From NCBI RefSeq assembly GCF_013393325.1, contig NZ_QJRC01000082.1, positions 28,504-92,503 of the forward strand: a DNA stretch of 64,000 bases, read 5' to 3'. The position numbers and the translations under genes are program-made. The notes beneath the pieces were generated by a model. The model was not told the origin of the DNA. It ran no database searches and saw nothing but the letters and a program-made list of their open reading frames with translations. The stretch's first letter is position 1; every line of letters begins with the position of its first letter. This DNA is from Pseudomonas hunanensis (GTDB lineage: Bacteria; Pseudomonadota; Gammaproteobacteria; Pseudomonadales; Pseudomonadaceae). Of this stretch, positions 26,615-38,452 are shown in pieces.

Positions 26615-26646
26615 GGCCCCTTCGCGGGTAAACCCGCGAAGAGGCC
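26615..26646. repeat. REP element
   Basis: Palindrome with CTTCGCGGG (26620-26628), loop TAAA, CCCGCGAAG (26633-26641) and outer GGCC arms. It lies between the convergent VOC and DUF748 genes and matches the P. putida REP type. Confidence 0.85.
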
Positions 26647-26663
26647 GGGCCTGCCTTAAGCGA

Positions 26664-29600
26664 TTATTCGGCATCCAGATGCATCGGCGTCACCACCCGG
26701 CCATCGCTTTCAGGCTGCCCCAGGCTGGTATCGATGAAGTACACTCGGTCATCTTCCAGCTTGCCCTTGTCCACCAGGTAATCCTTGATACTGCTGGCCC
26801 GCTCCTGGCCCAAGGTACGGAGCAGTGCGGTGCTCTCTGCCCAGGACTTGATCACGGCCTCACGTAGCTTGGCGGTGCGCTCGTCGCGGCCCAGTTGCTC
26901 CCATTCGGCAGGCGGCTGCTGTTTAAGGCGAGTGCGATAGATGCCCTCAAGCATTGCCGGCTTGTCGCTGTCGTCGACCACCAGCATCGAGGCATTGGCC
27001 GGTACTTTGTCGCCACGGCGCTGCAGGATCTTGTACCAGGTAGCCTGGTACTCACGCTCCAGGCGTTGCTGGGCGATCAGCGGGCCATCGCTGGCCTGGG
27101 CGCTGGTGCCTTCGATTTCCAGACGCAGTTCCGGGCGCTCCTTAAGTGCTGATGCCAGTTTGTCCAGGGACGACTGGGCATCGCCGCTGAGTTCGCTGGA
27201 ACCCGGGGCGAACGCTACGTTGCCGAGGTCTTCCGCGCCCCCGCCGCTAATCAGCCCACCAATGAACTTGAACGGTGCCTGTGCCGCACGCAGCACCAGG
27301 TTACGCAGGGTTTGCCAAACAATCGGCATCACGCTGAACTGCGGGTTGTTGAGGTCGCCGGTGACCGGCAGTTCGATCGAGATCTTGCCCTCGGTATCCT
27401 TAAGCAGTGCCACTGCCAGGCGGATCGGCAGGTCGACCGCGTCCGGGCTGTCGACTTTTTCACCCAGTTGCAGCTGCTCCACCACGACCTTGTTCTCGGC
27501 CTTGAGCTGGCCGTTGGTGATCAGGTAGTGCAAGTCGAGGTTGAGCCGGCCTTTGCGGATGCGGAAGCCGGCAAATTTACCGGAGTAGGGCGTCAACGTG
27601 GTCAGCTCGACGCGCTTGAAGCTGGTGGCGATGTCCAGGCTGGCCAACGGGTTGAACGGGTTGAGAGCGCCCTTGATGGTAACCGGTGCGTAGCGGTCGA
27701 CCTTGCCCTTGACGTCCACCTTGGCCGGCAGCGGCTTGCGGTTGTCGATGGTGCCGATCTGGCCATTGAGCTGCTGGATGGCCGTGGCGAAGTTGGGGGT
27801 GAGCGACAGGTCGGCGAAGTTGGCCGAGCCGTCGTTGATGTCGATCTGGCCGATGTGAATGCCCAGTGGCTTGCCGCTGCTGGCCGAGGCCTGCTTTGAC
27901 GTGTTGCTCGCCGGGGCGCCGGCCGGCTGTGGGATCAGCAGGTCATTGACGTTGGTGGTGCGGTCTTCGTTGATGATGAAACGCGCATAGGGCTGCAGCA
28001 GGGTTACCTTGTCGATCGACAGTGCATCGCCGTGCACGTAGGACAAGCCGTCGACGTTCACTTGCTGCCATTTGACGAAGTCGCGGCTTTTGATGGTGTC
28101 GAGGGTGTGCAACTGGCTGACTTGCGCCTTGCCGGTGACATTGAACGCCAGCGGCGCGGTGTTCTTCAGGTCTACCTTGAGGTCGCTGGAAAGCATGCCG
28201 CTGCGCAGCTCCAGCAGGATGAACGGGCTGATGTAGGCTTGGGCCACGCGCAGGTCGATGTCACGGGTGCTCACATCCAGCTTGGCCCAAATTGGCGCCA
28301 GGTTGACCTGGCCAGCCGCTTGCAGCTTGCCTTGCTTGCCCACGCCGGTGTCGAGCTTGAGGGTGAAGGGCGACTGGTTGAGGCTGTCGAAACCTTGCAG
28401 GTCGGCGTTGAGCGGGCCAATGTCCAAGGCTACCGGTTCTTTCTGGCTGCGGTCCGCCAGGTGCACCAGGTAGTTGCGCAGTTGCACATCCTTGAGCAGC
28501 ACTTGCCAGGGCTTGCTGGGCGCCTTGGCGGCTTTCTCTTCAGGCGTAGGCTCGGCGGCGGCAGGTTCGGCCTTTTCCTTCGGCGTGGCCTTGGCCGGTT
28601 GGCTGGCGAACAGCTTCTGCCAGTCGAGTTGGCCGTCCTTTTCCAGTGCGGCCCAGGTTTCCAGTTTTTCGCTGCGGATCTTGCCCACGGTGACCAGTTG
28701 CTTGACCAGATCGACAGAGGTTTCGCTCACCTCCAGGCTGGCCAGGCGTGCCAACGGGCGGCCATCCGGCGCCTTGATGGCGAACGGCGCGATGCGCACG
28801 GAGGCGTTGTCCAGTTGCAACTCGGTCTGCTGGGCGAGGTTGAGCTTGTAGTGGGTGTCGAGGCTGATCACGCCGTCTTCCAGCACCAGCGGCACGGCGT
28901 CACGGACATAGGGCCAGAACGCCTTCATCTTGCCTTCGGTGACCTTCAGCGTGCCTTCGGAGGCGATCGGCGCCAGGCTGAGGGTGCCTTTCCAGTCGAT
29001 ACGCCCGCCGTTGGGGCCAAGGGCCACCAGGGACATGTCGGCATTGTCGTTGGGCAGGGTGCTGAGGTTTTTCAGCTCCAGGTTCATGTTGTCGTAGAGG
29101 AATTCGATCGGCTCGCTAGGGCGCTGGTCCTCGAAGTGCAGGTAGCCGTCGACCAGCTTGATGCTGCCAATACGCAACGGGAACGGGTCGCTGGGCGGCT
29201 CGTCAGGTTTGGCCTCACTGGCGGGCAGCTTGAACAACCCGGTCAGGTTGAGGGCCCCATCCTTGGCGAACAGGACTTCGTTGCGTGGTTTGTCGAGTTC
29301 GATCGCTTCCAGGTGCAGGGCTTTGGTCCACAGGCTGTCGAGCGAGAGGTTGGCGTACAACCGCTCGAACGCGACTTGCTCTTTGCCCGGCTCGCCGATC
29401 TGCAGGCCCCACAGCGTCAGCTCGAGGCTGAAGGGGTTGAGTTCGATCCGCTCGAGGTGGGCCGGCACGGTCGCGTACTGGGCCAACTGCTGGTTGGCGA
29501 TGCGCAGCGCGACACCGGGGAGAATAAGGAAGCCGAGCAGGCTATAGAGGGCTACCAGGGCCACGATTGCGCCAGCGGCGCGAGTCAATCCTTTGTACAT
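26664..29600 (-). CDS. DUF748 (AsmA-like) envelope protein
   Basis: A 978-residue protein with an N-terminal membrane anchor (about residues 10-33, IVALVALYSLLGFLILPGV), then a long periplasmic body of repeated beta-rich AsmA/DUF748 segments (LNPFSLELTLWGLQIG; DINDGSANFADLSL near 590) and an OmpA-like C-terminal module (about 800-970, beginning FAPGSSELSGDAQSSLDKL). An Ala/Pro/Glu-rich low-complexity stretch (KATPKEKAEPAAAEPTPEEKA, about 340-360) separates two halves. AsmA-like proteins are implicated in outer-membrane lipid transport or assembly; that role here is inference. It is monocistronic between a REP and a DUF2236 gene. Confidence 0.85.
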   Translation of the reverse strand: MYKGLTRAAGAIVALVALYSLLGFLILPGVALRIANQQLAQYATVPAHLERIELNPFSLELTLWGLQIGEPGKEQVAFERLYANLSLDSLWTKALHLEAIELDKPRNEVLFAKDGALNLTGLFKLPASEAKPDEPPSDPFPLRIGSIKLVDGYLHFEDQRPSEPIEFLYDNMNLELKNLSTLPNDNADMSLVALGPNGGRIDWKGTLSLAPIASEGTLKVTEGKMKAFWPYVRDAVPLVLEDGVISLDTHYKLNLAQQTELQLDNASVRIAPFAIKAPDGRPLARLASLEVSETSVDLVKQLVTVGKIRSEKLETWAALEKDGQLDWQKLFASQPAKATPKEKAEPAAAEPTPEEKAAKAPSKPWQVLLKDVQLRNYLVHLADRSQKEPVALDIGPLNADLQGFDSLNQSPFTLKLDTGVGKQGKLQAAGQVNLAPIWAKLDVSTRDIDLRVAQAYISPFILLELRSGMLSSDLKVDLKNTAPLAFNVTGKAQVSQLHTLDTIKSRDFVKWQQVNVDGLSYVHGDALSIDKVTLLQPYARFIINEDRTTNVNDLLIPQPAGAPASNTSKQASASSGKPLGIHIGQIDINDGSANFADLSLTPNFATAIQQLNGQIGTIDNRKPLPAKVDVKGKVDRYAPVTIKGALNPFNPLASLDIATSFKRVELTTLTPYSGKFAGFRIRKGRLNLDLHYLITNGQLKAENKVVVEQLQLGEKVDSPDAVDLPIRLAVALLKDTEGKISIELPVTGDLNNPQFSVMPIVWQTLRNLVLRAAQAPFKFIGGLISGGGAEDLGNVAFAPGSSELSGDAQSSLDKLASALKERPELRLEIEGTSAQASDGPLIAQQRLEREYQATWYKILQRRGDKVPANASMLVVDDSDKPAMLEGIYRTRLKQQPPAEWEQLGRDERTAKLREAVIKSWAESTALLRTLGQERASSIKDYLVDKGKLEDDRVYFIDTSLGQPESDGRVVTPMHLDAE

Positions 29601-29678
29601 GTGTCGCTTCGTCTGTCTAAGCAGGAGTGCTTGGAGTATGGCACGTTAAATCAGTTCCGCAGGGGCGACCATTTGACC

Positions 29679-30548
29679 TCACTCAATGCCCATGCGCCGT
29701 TTGGCCCGGTGCGCCGAGCCGTCGCGCATTGCCCAGCGCAGTACTGGCGCTGTGCGCCTGAGGCCCAGGCGAATCAGGCGCTGCTGCAAAGGCCCATGTT
29801 GCAGGCCGAGCATGGCCTGTGCCCAGCCCGGTAGCAGGTCGATACCGGCGTGCAGCATCAGCTTGCCCACCGGCTGTGCCAGGCGGCTGGGGGCAGGGGC
29901 ATCGAGCAGGATTCGTATCACTTCATGGCTGCGCGCATCGCAGTGCAGCTGGGGGTGCATGCGTTGCAGATAGTCTTCCACCTGTTGGCACGAACGCGGC
30001 ACGTCACGGGCGCCAAGGCGCTCGGCGATCAGGGCGATTTCGTTGTAATAGGCATCCTGCTCGGTGCGCGGCAGCTGCGGGTTGCGGTAACGCAGATGAG
30101 CGGCGAGGAAACTGCTGACCTCCGCCACATGCACCCAGGTCAGCAGGTCCGGGTCGCTGGCCGCATAGGGGCGGCCGTCCGGCGCGGTGCCGGTAACTTG
30201 CAGGTGAATGGTGCGCACTTTGTCGATCAGCCATTCGGCGTCGCCCGTGGCGCCGAACGTGGTGCCGGAAATGAACTGGCTGGTGCGGCGCAGGCGGCCG
30301 AGCAGGTCTTCGCGGAAATTGGAGTGGTCCCACACGCCGGCCAGGGCCAACGGATGCAACAGCTGCAGCATCAGGGCGCTGATGCCGCCGACCAGCATGC
30401 TCGGGAAGTCGCCATGCACCCGCCAGCTGATGCTGTGCGGGCCGAACAGGCCAGGGTCGCCCTTGGGCGATTCCAGGTCGAGCTGGCCGAGGGCCAGCCC
30501 GGTGAGGCTCATGACCTGGGTTTCGATACGGCGACGAAGGGCTTCCAT
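29679..30548 (-). CDS. DUF2236 (MpaB/Lcp-like) oxygenase-family protein
   Basis: A 289-residue mostly helical protein of the DUF2236 family, related to ER-bound oxygenase MpaB and latex-clearing protein. Diagnostic stretches are WRVHGDFPSMLVGG, LMLQLLHPLALAGVWDHS, the SGTTFGATGDAEWLIDKVR segment and TWVHVAEVSSFLAAHLRY. Family members bind heme b through conserved histidines; candidates here are the His in LLHPLA and in TWVH. Substrate is unknown. It starts 42 bases downstream of the acs stop on the same strand and may be cotranscribed. Confidence 0.82.
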   Translation of the reverse strand: MEALRRRIETQVMSLTGLALGQLDLESPKGDPGLFGPHSISWRVHGDFPSMLVGGISALMLQLLHPLALAGVWDHSNFREDLLGRLRRTSQFISGTTFGATGDAEWLIDKVRTIHLQVTGTAPDGRPYAASDPDLLTWVHVAEVSSFLAAHLRYRNPQLPRTEQDAYYNEIALIAERLGARDVPRSCQQVEDYLQRMHPQLHCDARSHEVIRILLDAPAPSRLAQPVGKLMLHAGIDLLPGWAQAMLGLQHGPLQQRLIRLGLRRTAPVLRWAMRDGSAHRAKRRMGIE

Positions 30549-30590
30549 GGCGACCTGCGGTGCGGGGCGGCCATGAACAGCGGCCGCCGG

Positions 30591-32525
<1,935 letters not shown>

Positions 32526-32615
32526 GGCGGGTGGTCCTGCTCTTGTAAGGGGCGATGGACTGCAACGGCTATTCGATAGGACAGTGTAGCTGGGAGAGGT
32601 GTTCAACCTTGCAGG

Positions 32616-32643
32616 CCTCTTCGCGGGATTGCCCGCGAAGAGG
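32616..32643. repeat. REP element between acs and pgi
   Basis: Perfect 12-bp stem CCTCTTCGCGGG (32616-32627) with CCCGCGAAGAGG (32632-32643), loop ATTG. Same core as the copies at 3723 and 26615. Confidence 0.88.
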
Positions 32644-32660
32644 TGCGTACAGGCTTTAGA

Positions 32661-34325
32661 TCACCCGCGGTGGCGGCCGCGGAAGTAGTTGATCAGCCCT
32701 TGGGTGGAGCCATCTTCGGCGCTTTCTTCCAGGCTGCCGACCAAGCGCTGGTAAACGCCCTTGCCCAGCTCCTTGCCCAGCTCAACGCCCCACTGGTCGA
32801 AGGCATTGATACCCCAGATCACGCTCTGCACGAACACCTTGTGCTCGTACATCGCCACCAGAGCGCCCAGGCGGCGAGGGCTGATACGTTCGACCACCAG
32901 GGTGTTGCTCGGGCGATTACCCGGGATCACCTTGTGCGGTGCGAGCTTCTCGATATCCGCTTCGTTCAGGCCTTTGCCGCGCAGCTCGGCTTCAGCCTCC
33001 TCACGGGTTTTACCCAGCATCAGCGCCTGGCTTTGCGACAGGCAGTTGGCATACAGCCACTGGTGATGGTCGGCCACCGGGTTGAAGCTCACGACCGGCA
33101 CGATGAAGTCGGCCGGAATCAGCTGGGTGCCCTGGTGCAGCAACTGGTGGTAGGCGTGCTGGCCGTTACAGCCCACGCCACCCCAGATAACCGGGCCGGT
33201 GTCGGTCTTCACCGGGGTGCCGTCCTGCAGCACACTCTTGCCGTTGGACTCCATGTCCAACTGCTGAAGGTGCTTGGTGATGTTGCGCAGGTAGTGGTCG
33301 TACGGCAGGATCGCGTGGCTGTTCGCGCCCCAGAAGTTGCCGTACCACACACCTAGCAAGGCCAGTAGCACCGGCATGTTCTTGTCGAAGGGGGCGGTCT
33401 GGAAGTGCTGGTCCATGGTGTAGGCACCGGACAGCAGTTCCTTGAAGTTGGCCGTGCCGATGGCCAGGGCGATCGGCAGGCCGATGGCCGACCACAGCGA
33501 GTAGCGCCCGCCTACCCAGTCCCACATCGGGAAGATGTTCTCTTCGCGGATGCCGAACGCCACAGCGGCGGCCTTGTTGCTGGAAACCGCGATGAAGTGG
33601 CGGTACAGCTCGGCTTCCGAGCCGCCCTGGGCCAGGTACCAGGTACGCGCGGCCATGGCGTTTTTCAGGGTCTCGAGGGTGTTGAACGACTTTGACGAGA
33701 CGATGAACAGGGTGGTTTCGGCGCGCAGGTTGGCCGAGAGCTCGTGGAATTCACTGCCGTCGATATTGGCCAGGTAATGGCAGCGCACGCCGCGCTGGGC
33801 GTAGGGCAGCAGCGCTTCGGAGACCAGCTCGGGGCCGAGGAACGAGCCGCCGATACCGATATTGACCACGTCGGTGATCGGTTTTTCGCTGTAGCCGCGC
33901 CACAGGCCGTCGTGGATGCGCCCGACCAGTTCGGTGATCTGGTTGAGTACCTTGTGCACTTCCGGCATGACGTTCACGCCGTTGACACTGAGCTTGTCGC
34001 CTACGGGCCGTCGCAGGGCGGTGTGCAGCACCGGGCGGCCTTCGGAGGCATTGATGATTTCGCCGGCGAACATCGATTTGATGGCGTCCTGCAGGCCCAC
34101 TTCGTTGGCCAGGTTCACCAGCAGGTCGCGGCTTTGTTCGGTGATCAGGTTTTTCGAGTAGTCGAGGAACAGGCCGCAGCAGCTCAGGGAGAACTGGTCG
34201 AAGCGTTGGGCATCGGCGGCGAAGGCTTCGCGCATGCTGAAGCCTTGCATGGCGTCGCGGTGTTGCTGAAGCGCCTGCCAGGCGGGCAGGGCCGTCACAT
34301 CGTGGGGTGTACGGTAATACGCCAT
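32661..34325 (-). CDS. pgi: Glucose-6-phosphate isomerase Pgi
   Basis: Interconverts glucose-6-phosphate and fructose-6-phosphate; in pseudomonads it mainly serves gluconeogenesis and hexose recycling. The 554-residue protein has two SIS domains with [36 protein letters not shown], the signature [19 protein letters not shown], and the C-terminal [20 protein letters not shown] motif. Length is normal and ATG 34325 is the first codon of the frame. It is flanked by REP elements on both sides and appears monocistronic. Confidence 0.98.
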   Translation of the reverse strand: MAYYRTPHDVTALPAWQALQQHRDAMQGFSMREAFAADAQRFDQFSLSCCGLFLDYSKNLITEQSRDLLVNLANEVGLQDAIKSMFAGEIINASEGRPVLHTALRRPVGDKLSVNGVNVMPEVHKVLNQITELVGRIHDGLWRGYSEKPITDVVNIGIGGSFLGPELVSEALLPYAQRGVRCHYLANIDGSEFHELSANLRAETTLFIVSSKSFNTLETLKNAMAARTWYLAQGGSEAELYRHFIAVSSNKAAAVAFGIREENIFPMWDWVGGRYSLWSAIGLPIALAIGTANFKELLSGAYTMDQHFQTAPFDKNMPVLLALLGVWYGNFWGANSHAILPYDHYLRNITKHLQQLDMESNGKSVLQDGTPVKTDTGPVIWGGVGCNGQHAYHQLLHQGTQLIPADFIVPVVSFNPVADHHQWLYANCLSQSQALMLGKTREEAEAELRGKGLNEADIEKLAPHKVIPGNRPSNTLVVERISPRRLGALVAMYEHKVFVQSVIWGINAFDQWGVELGKELGKGVYQRLVGSLEESAEDGSTQGLINYFRGRHRG

Positions 34326-34395
34326 TGCGCGGGGTTCCCTTGGTGCGTGGTGAGGCCTTGGACACGGCAGTTATTGCCGGGTTCAGGCTGGCATC

Positions 34396-34401
34396 ATTAT
34401 A
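34396..34401 (-). promoter_or_regulatory. Possible -10 box for pgi
   Basis: TATAAT on the minus strand, 70 bases before the pgi ATG. No good -35 hexamer stands 16-18 bases further upstream, so this is only a weak candidate promoter. Confidence 0.3.
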
Positions 34402-34455
34402 GGCAAAGGCCACTTGCAGGGAATGGGTATGGCGGGGGAATTTGGAGGGCGCCCG

Positions 34456-34496
34456 TGGGAGCGGGCTTGCCCGCGAATGGGCTGCAAAGCAGCCCA
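34456..34496. repeat. REP element with adjoining hairpin after panC
   Basis: GCGGGC-TT-GCCCGC (34461-34474), preceded by GTGGGA as in P. putida REP sequences, and joined to a second perfect 8-bp stem TGGGCTGC/GCAGCCCA (34478-34485 with 34489-34496). It ends 6 bases beyond the panC stop and may serve as its 3' hairpin. Confidence 0.75.
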
Positions 34497-34502
34497 ATGC
34501 CG

Positions 34503-35366
34503 TTACGCAGTCTTTTCTTCCAGATGCAGGTACAGGTTGTCGATCAACCGCGTGTTACCCAGGTACGCCGCCGCGATCACCACCAGGTCTCGATCGTCGA
34601 TCAGTGCCGGGCGCAGGCTCACGGCATGGCGCACTTCCAGGTAATCCGGCCGGAAACCCGCAGCGCTCAGTTGCGCCTGGCCTTCTGCGACCAGCGCGGC
34701 AAAGTCGCGCTGGCCACGGCCGATGCCCGCTGCAATGTGCTGCAACGTGCGGTAAAGCGCTGGCGCGGCAGTACGCTGCTCAGGCGTGAGGTAGCCATTG
34801 CGCGACGACAGCGCCAGGCCATCGTCGGCACGCACGGTGGGTTCGCCGATGATCTGGATCGGCATGTTCAGGTCGCGCACCATGGCGCGGATCACCGCCA
34901 GCTGCTGGAAGTCCTTCTCGCCGAACACGGCAAGGTCTGGCTGAACCATGTTGAACAGTTTGCTGACTACCGTGGCCACGCCTTCGAAATGCCCTGGTCG
35001 GCTGGCGCCGCACAGGCCTTCGGAAAGTTGGGGCACGCTGACGCGGGTTTGCACGCTCATGCCGTCGGGGTACATCTCTTCCACGGCGGGCGCGAACAGC
35101 AGGTTGCAGCCGGCCTGCAGCAGGCGCTCCTGGTCGGCGGCCAAAGTGCGCGGGTACTTGTCGAGGTCTTCGTTGGCGCCGAACTGCAGCGGGTTGACGA
35201 AGATGCTGGCGACCACAAAATCGGCGCGCTGCGCGGCCTTGGTCACCAGCGCCGCGTGGCCGCTGTGCAGGTTGCCCATGGTCGGCACGAAGCCGATACG
35301 TTTGCCTTCACCGCGGGCGCGGGCTACTGCCGCGCGCAGTTCGCGGACGGTCTTGACTGTATTCAT
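34503..35366 (-). CDS. panC: Pantothenate synthetase PanC
   Basis: ATP-dependent ligation of pantoate and beta-alanine, the last step to pantothenate. The 287-residue protein has the nucleotide-binding [16 protein letters not shown] (HxGH signature), [13 protein letters not shown] and ALSSRNGYL motifs. ATG 35366 overlaps the panB stop in ATGA, so translation is probably coupled. An open frame upstream of this ATG is antisense-like noise inside panB. It is the last gene of folK-panB-panC. Confidence 0.97.
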   Translation of the reverse strand: MNTVKTVRELRAAVARARGEGKRIGFVPTMGNLHSGHAALVTKAAQRADFVVASIFVNPLQFGANEDLDKYPRTLAADQERLLQAGCNLLFAPAVEEMYPDGMSVQTRVSVPQLSEGLCGASRPGHFEGVATVVSKLFNMVQPDLAVFGEKDFQQLAVIRAMVRDLNMPIQIIGEPTVRADDGLALSSRNGYLTPEQRTAAPALYRTLQHIAAGIGRGQRDFAALVAEGQAQLSAAGFRPDYLEVRHAVSLRPALIDDRDLVVIAAAYLGNTRLIDNLYLHLEEKTA

Positions 35367-36163
35367 GCACTGAACCCGTGTTCGCTGCCTGGGAAGCTGA
35401 CTTGCTTGACGGCCTCGACATAAGCGACGAGGGCGCTGTGGATATCTGGCTGGCCTTGCATGAAGTTTTTCACGAACTTCGGTACCCGGCCACTCAGCGA
35501 CAAGCCGAGCATGTCGTGCAGCACCAGTACCTGGCCATCGGTGGCGCTGCCCGCGCCAATACCGATTACGGGAATGCCCACGGCGTTGGTGATTTCCGCC
35601 GCCAGTTCGCTGGGTACGCATTCGAGCAGCAGCATGGCCGCACCGGCCTGCTCCAGGGCAATCGCGTCGGCGCGCATCTGCCGGGCCTGGGCTTCCTGGC
35701 GGCCTTGCACTTTGTAGCCGCCCAGCACATTGACGGTTTGCGGGGTCAGGCCCATGTGCGCGCACACCGGCACGCCACGCTCGGCCAGCAGGCGGATGGT
35801 TTCGGCAAGCCAGGCTGCGCCTTCGATCTTGATCATGTGGGCACCGGCTTGCATCAGCGTGGCGCTGTTGGCAAAAGCCTGCTCCGGGGTAGCGTGCGCC
35901 ATGAAAGGCAGGTCGGCGAGGATCAGCGCACCGTCGTTGCCGCGTTTGACGCAGGCGGTGTGGTAGGCCATGTCTGCCGTGGTTACCGGCAAGGTGCTGT
36001 CGTGGCCCTGCAGGACCATCCCCAGTGAGTCGCCCACCAGCAACACTTCAACGCCGGCCTGGCTGGCGGCCTTGGCGAAGGTCGCGTCGTAGCAAGTCAG
36101 CATGGTGATTTTTTCACCCTTGGCCTTGAGGCCATTGAGGGTGGTAAGGGTTACTTCAGGCAT
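35363..36163 (-). CDS. panB: 3-methyl-2-oxobutanoate hydroxymethyltransferase PanB
   Basis: Transfers a hydroxymethyl group from methylene-THF to ketoisovalerate, the first pantothenate-specific step. The 266-residue protein shows [12 protein letters not shown], the [19 protein letters not shown] metal/substrate loop and [19 protein letters not shown] 36163 ([13 protein letters not shown]) is chosen over an in-frame upstream start at 36205. It overlaps panC by 4 bases. The 262-base gap up to folK contains an unusual cluster of TGTTAC repeats that may regulate panBC. Confidence 0.97.
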   Translation of the reverse strand: MPEVTLTTLNGLKAKGEKITMLTCYDATFAKAASQAGVEVLLVGDSLGMVLQGHDSTLPVTTADMAYHTACVKRGNDGALILADLPFMAHATPEQAFANSATLMQAGAHMIKIEGAAWLAETIRLLAERGVPVCAHMGLTPQTVNVLGGYKVQGRQEAQARQMRADAIALEQAGAAMLLLECVPSELAAEITNAVGIPVIGIGAGSATDGQVLVLHDMLGLSLSGRVPKFVKNFMQGQPDIHSALVAYVEAVKQVSFPGSEHGFSA

Positions 36164-36301
36164 GTAGGAAATTCCTCGTTCAGGCGCTGTAAAAAACGAC
36201 TGCATTCAACGCGTGTAGTCATCTTCCGGAGCGGCACATCATCGCGTGTGATGTTCGGGTACAGGTCCGTCCGGGCCTAAATACGGGTATGCGACACTTT
36301 G

Positions 36302-36316
36302 GTGCCACACGGGACG
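36302..36316 (-). promoter_or_regulatory. Incomplete sigma-54-like -24 element before panB
   Basis: On the minus strand TGGCAC (36307-36302) matches a -24 box, but the -12 position reads TGTC in place of TTGC, so this is a degenerate match. It is noted because TGTTAC repeats lie 50-90 bases upstream of it. Confidence 0.2.
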
Positions 36317-36354
36317 CCTATAGTCGTGAGCGAGGTAAGGGAAGTCAATCACCC

Positions 36355-36394
36355 TGTTACCGCATTGTTACGATCAGGGTGTTACTGGCGTTAC
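36355..36394. repeat. TGTTAC repeat cluster upstream of panB
   Basis: Three TGTTAC hexamers (36355, 36366, 36380) and a fourth GTTAC (36390), all in the same orientation within 40 bases. The same hexamer forms the CbrB-type site upstream of crcZ at 38911-38936. The cluster is in the folK-panB gap, about 190-230 bases before panB, and may be a regulator-binding array. Confidence 0.5.
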
Positions 36395-36425
36395 CGCTGC
36401 TGGGCGGCAGGCTGGAACGCCCGGT

Positions 36426-36905
36426 TTACAGGCGTTCCAGGCCGACGAACGGGCAGCCGTCGAGCAGTTGTGCGAGCGCGCGGCCATCGGCCAGGCGGAA
36501 ATCGCCCGGTACCAGTTCGGCCAGCGGGTATAGCACGAAGGGGCGGACATGCATGTGGTAATGCGGCACTTTCAGGCGTGGCTCGTCGAGTACCTGGTCG
36601 CCGAACAGCAGAATGTCCAGGTCCAGCGTGCGCGGGCCCCAGCGTTCCTTGCGCACGCGACCCTGGTCGTTCTCGATGGCCTGCAGGGCATCGAGCAGGG
36701 CCAATGGCGCCAAGGTTGTGTCCAGCGCGGCCACGGCGTTGGTATAGCGCGGCTGGCCAGGCAGCAGCGAGTCGCTGGTGTAGAGTGCCGAGGCCGCTAC
36801 CAGGCGTGTGGCCTCGACTTGGTCGAGCGCCTGCAAAGCGCTACGCAACTGCTCGGCAGGTGCGTCCAGGTTGCTGCCCAGGCCTACATAGGCGCGAATG
36901 GTCAC
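36426..36905 (-). CDS. folK: 2-amino-4-hydroxy-6-hydroxymethyldihydropteridine pyrophosphokinase FolK
   Basis: Pyrophosphorylates the pterin before FolP joins it to p-aminobenzoate in folate synthesis. The 159-residue protein begins MTIRAYVGLGSNLDAPAEQL and has the signature RWGPRTLDLDILLFGD. Its ATG overlaps the pcnB stop by 4 bases (36902-36905), indicating translational coupling. The pcnB-folK-panB-panC order is typical of Pseudomonas and its relatives. Confidence 0.97.
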   Translation of the reverse strand: MTIRAYVGLGSNLDAPAEQLRSALQALDQVEATRLVAASALYTSDSLLPGQPRYTNAVAALDTTLAPLALLDALQAIENDQGRVRKERWGPRTLDLDILLFGDQVLDEPRLKVPHYHMHVRPFVLYPLAELVPGDFRLADGRALAQLLDGCPFVGLERL

Positions 36906-38290
36906 TCGAACGCCTCGTCGCCACCGCGTTTGCGTTTGCTGCCGCTGCGCTTGCGTTTGCGTGGGCCGGCGCCGGTGCCTTCGTCACGGTTGCCCAGCTC
37001 GCGGATCATTTCGCGGCGCTCGCTGTCGTTGGCATCCTGGTAATCGGTCCACCACTGGCCGAGGTCGTCGGTTTCTTCCCCAGCGCTTTCGCGCAACAGC
37101 AGGAAGTCGTAACCGGCGCGGAAGCGCGGGTTGTCCAGCAGCATGTCGGCGCGCTTGCCGCTGCGGCGTGGCAGGCGCTCCTGCATGTCCCAGATCTCGC
37201 GGATCGGCAGGGTAAAACGCTTGGGAATGGCGATGCGCGCGCATTGCTCGGCGATCAGGTCGTGAGCCGCACCGTTCATGGCCGGGATCGGCGGCACACC
37301 CTGGTTCTGCAGGTGCAGCACGCGGGCTGGCAGGGCTGGCCACAGCAGTGCAGCGAACAGGAAGGCCGGCGTCACCGGTTTGCCCTGCTTCACGCGCAGG
37401 TCGGTGTTGTTCAGCGCCTGGCTGATCAGCGTGTGGGTGTAGGTTGGGCGCTCGTCCAGGGCATGGGCGCTGGCAGGGAACAGCGGCTCGAACAACTCCA
37501 GGTCGACCAGCATTTCGAAGGCGATAGCACCTTGGCCGCTGAGGAACAGCTTGAGGCACTCTTCGAACAGGCGCGCGGGCGGAATCTCGCGCAGCATCGG
37601 GGCCAGGCCGCGGATCGGCTGGAAGGTGTGCTTTTCGATGCCAAAGTCGAGCTTGGCGGCAAAGCGCACCGCACGCAGCATGCGCACCGGGTCTTCCTGG
37701 TAACGGTGGGTCGGGTCGCCAATCAGCCGCAGCAGGCGATTGCGCACATCGTGCACACCGTTGGCGTAATCGAGAATGCGCTCGCTGACCGGGTCGTAGT
37801 ACAGGGCGTTGATGGTGAAGTCGCGGCGTTGCGCGTCCTCTTCCAGGGTGCCGTACACGTTGTCTCGCAAGATGCGACCACTGGCGTTATGCGACGAACG
37901 GTGGGCGTCGCCCTGGTCGTCTTCCGAGTGGTGGGCGCGGAAGGTGGCGACTTCAATGATCTCACGGCCGAAATGCACGTGGACCAGCTTGAAGCGGCGA
38001 CCAATGATGCGCGCGTTGCGGAACTCGGCACGAACCTGTTCGGGGGTGGCGCTGGTGGCGACGTCGAAGTCCTTCGGCGTGATGCCCAGCATCAGGTCGC
38101 GGACACAGCCACCGACCAGGTAAGCCTGGTAGCCGGCGCTTTGCAGGCGCTCCACGATGTTCACCGCATGGCGGCTGAACTGGTGGCGCTGCAGCGAGTG
38201 CTGGCTCTTGTTGATCACCTCAGGCGTGGTGCGCCTGTGGTGCGGGCCCGGTACGGGCGGGCGGAAAGACTGGAACAGCTTCTTCAGCAT
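36902..38290 (-). CDS. pcnB: Poly(A) polymerase I PcnB
   Basis: Adds poly(A) to RNA 3' ends and so promotes decay. The 462-residue protein has the nucleotidyltransferase signature LVGGCVRDLMLGITPKDFDV (about 55-75), RRFKLVHVHFG and RRDFTINALYYD, and a very basic tail (RKRKRSGSKRKRGG). Two starts are possible, GTG 38299 and ATG 38290; neither has a clear ribosome-binding site and I chose ATG (MLKKLFQSF). The upstream neighbour in its transcriptional direction is the CrcZ RNA gene. Confidence 0.94.
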   Translation of the reverse strand: MLKKLFQSFRPPVPGPHHRRTTPEVINKSQHSLQRHQFSRHAVNIVERLQSAGYQAYLVGGCVRDLMLGITPKDFDVATSATPEQVRAEFRNARIIGRRFKLVHVHFGREIIEVATFRAHHSEDDQGDAHRSSHNASGRILRDNVYGTLEEDAQRRDFTINALYYDPVSERILDYANGVHDVRNRLLRLIGDPTHRYQEDPVRMLRAVRFAAKLDFGIEKHTFQPIRGLAPMLREIPPARLFEECLKLFLSGQGAIAFEMLVDLELFEPLFPASAHALDERPTYTHTLISQALNNTDLRVKQGKPVTPAFLFAALLWPALPARVLHLQNQGVPPIPAMNGAAHDLIAEQCARIAIPKRFTLPIREIWDMQERLPRRSGKRADMLLDNPRFRAGYDFLLLRESAGEETDDLGQWWTDYQDANDSERREMIRELGNRDEGTGAGPRKRKRSGSKRKRGGDEAFE

Positions 38291-38415
38291 GGGATGCACT
38301 GTGTGAAGGAATGTTCGGCCAAGAATAGGAGAATGGCCGCATGATGGGCGGGGATTCTAGCATTTACTCGAGGAATGGTGTAGGCGGGTGGCAGGATGCC
38401 TGCCAGAAGGGTAGA

Positions 38416-38452
38416 AACGACAAGGGGAGCCTAAGCTCCCCAAGAAGTCGTT
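38416..38452 (-). terminator. CrcZ 3' terminator hairpin
   Basis: On the minus strand GGGGAGC pairs with GCTCCCC (38441-38435 with 38430-38424) around TTAG, with an outer AACGAC/GTCGTT pairing, followed by TTGTCGTTTCT. It marks the likely 3' end of CrcZ, about 125 bases before pcnB. Confidence 0.7.

Noticed and set aside
36299..38344. Plus-strand open frame of 681 codons opposite folK and pcnB
   Set aside because: Antisense shadow of two recognised genes with no motif of its own.
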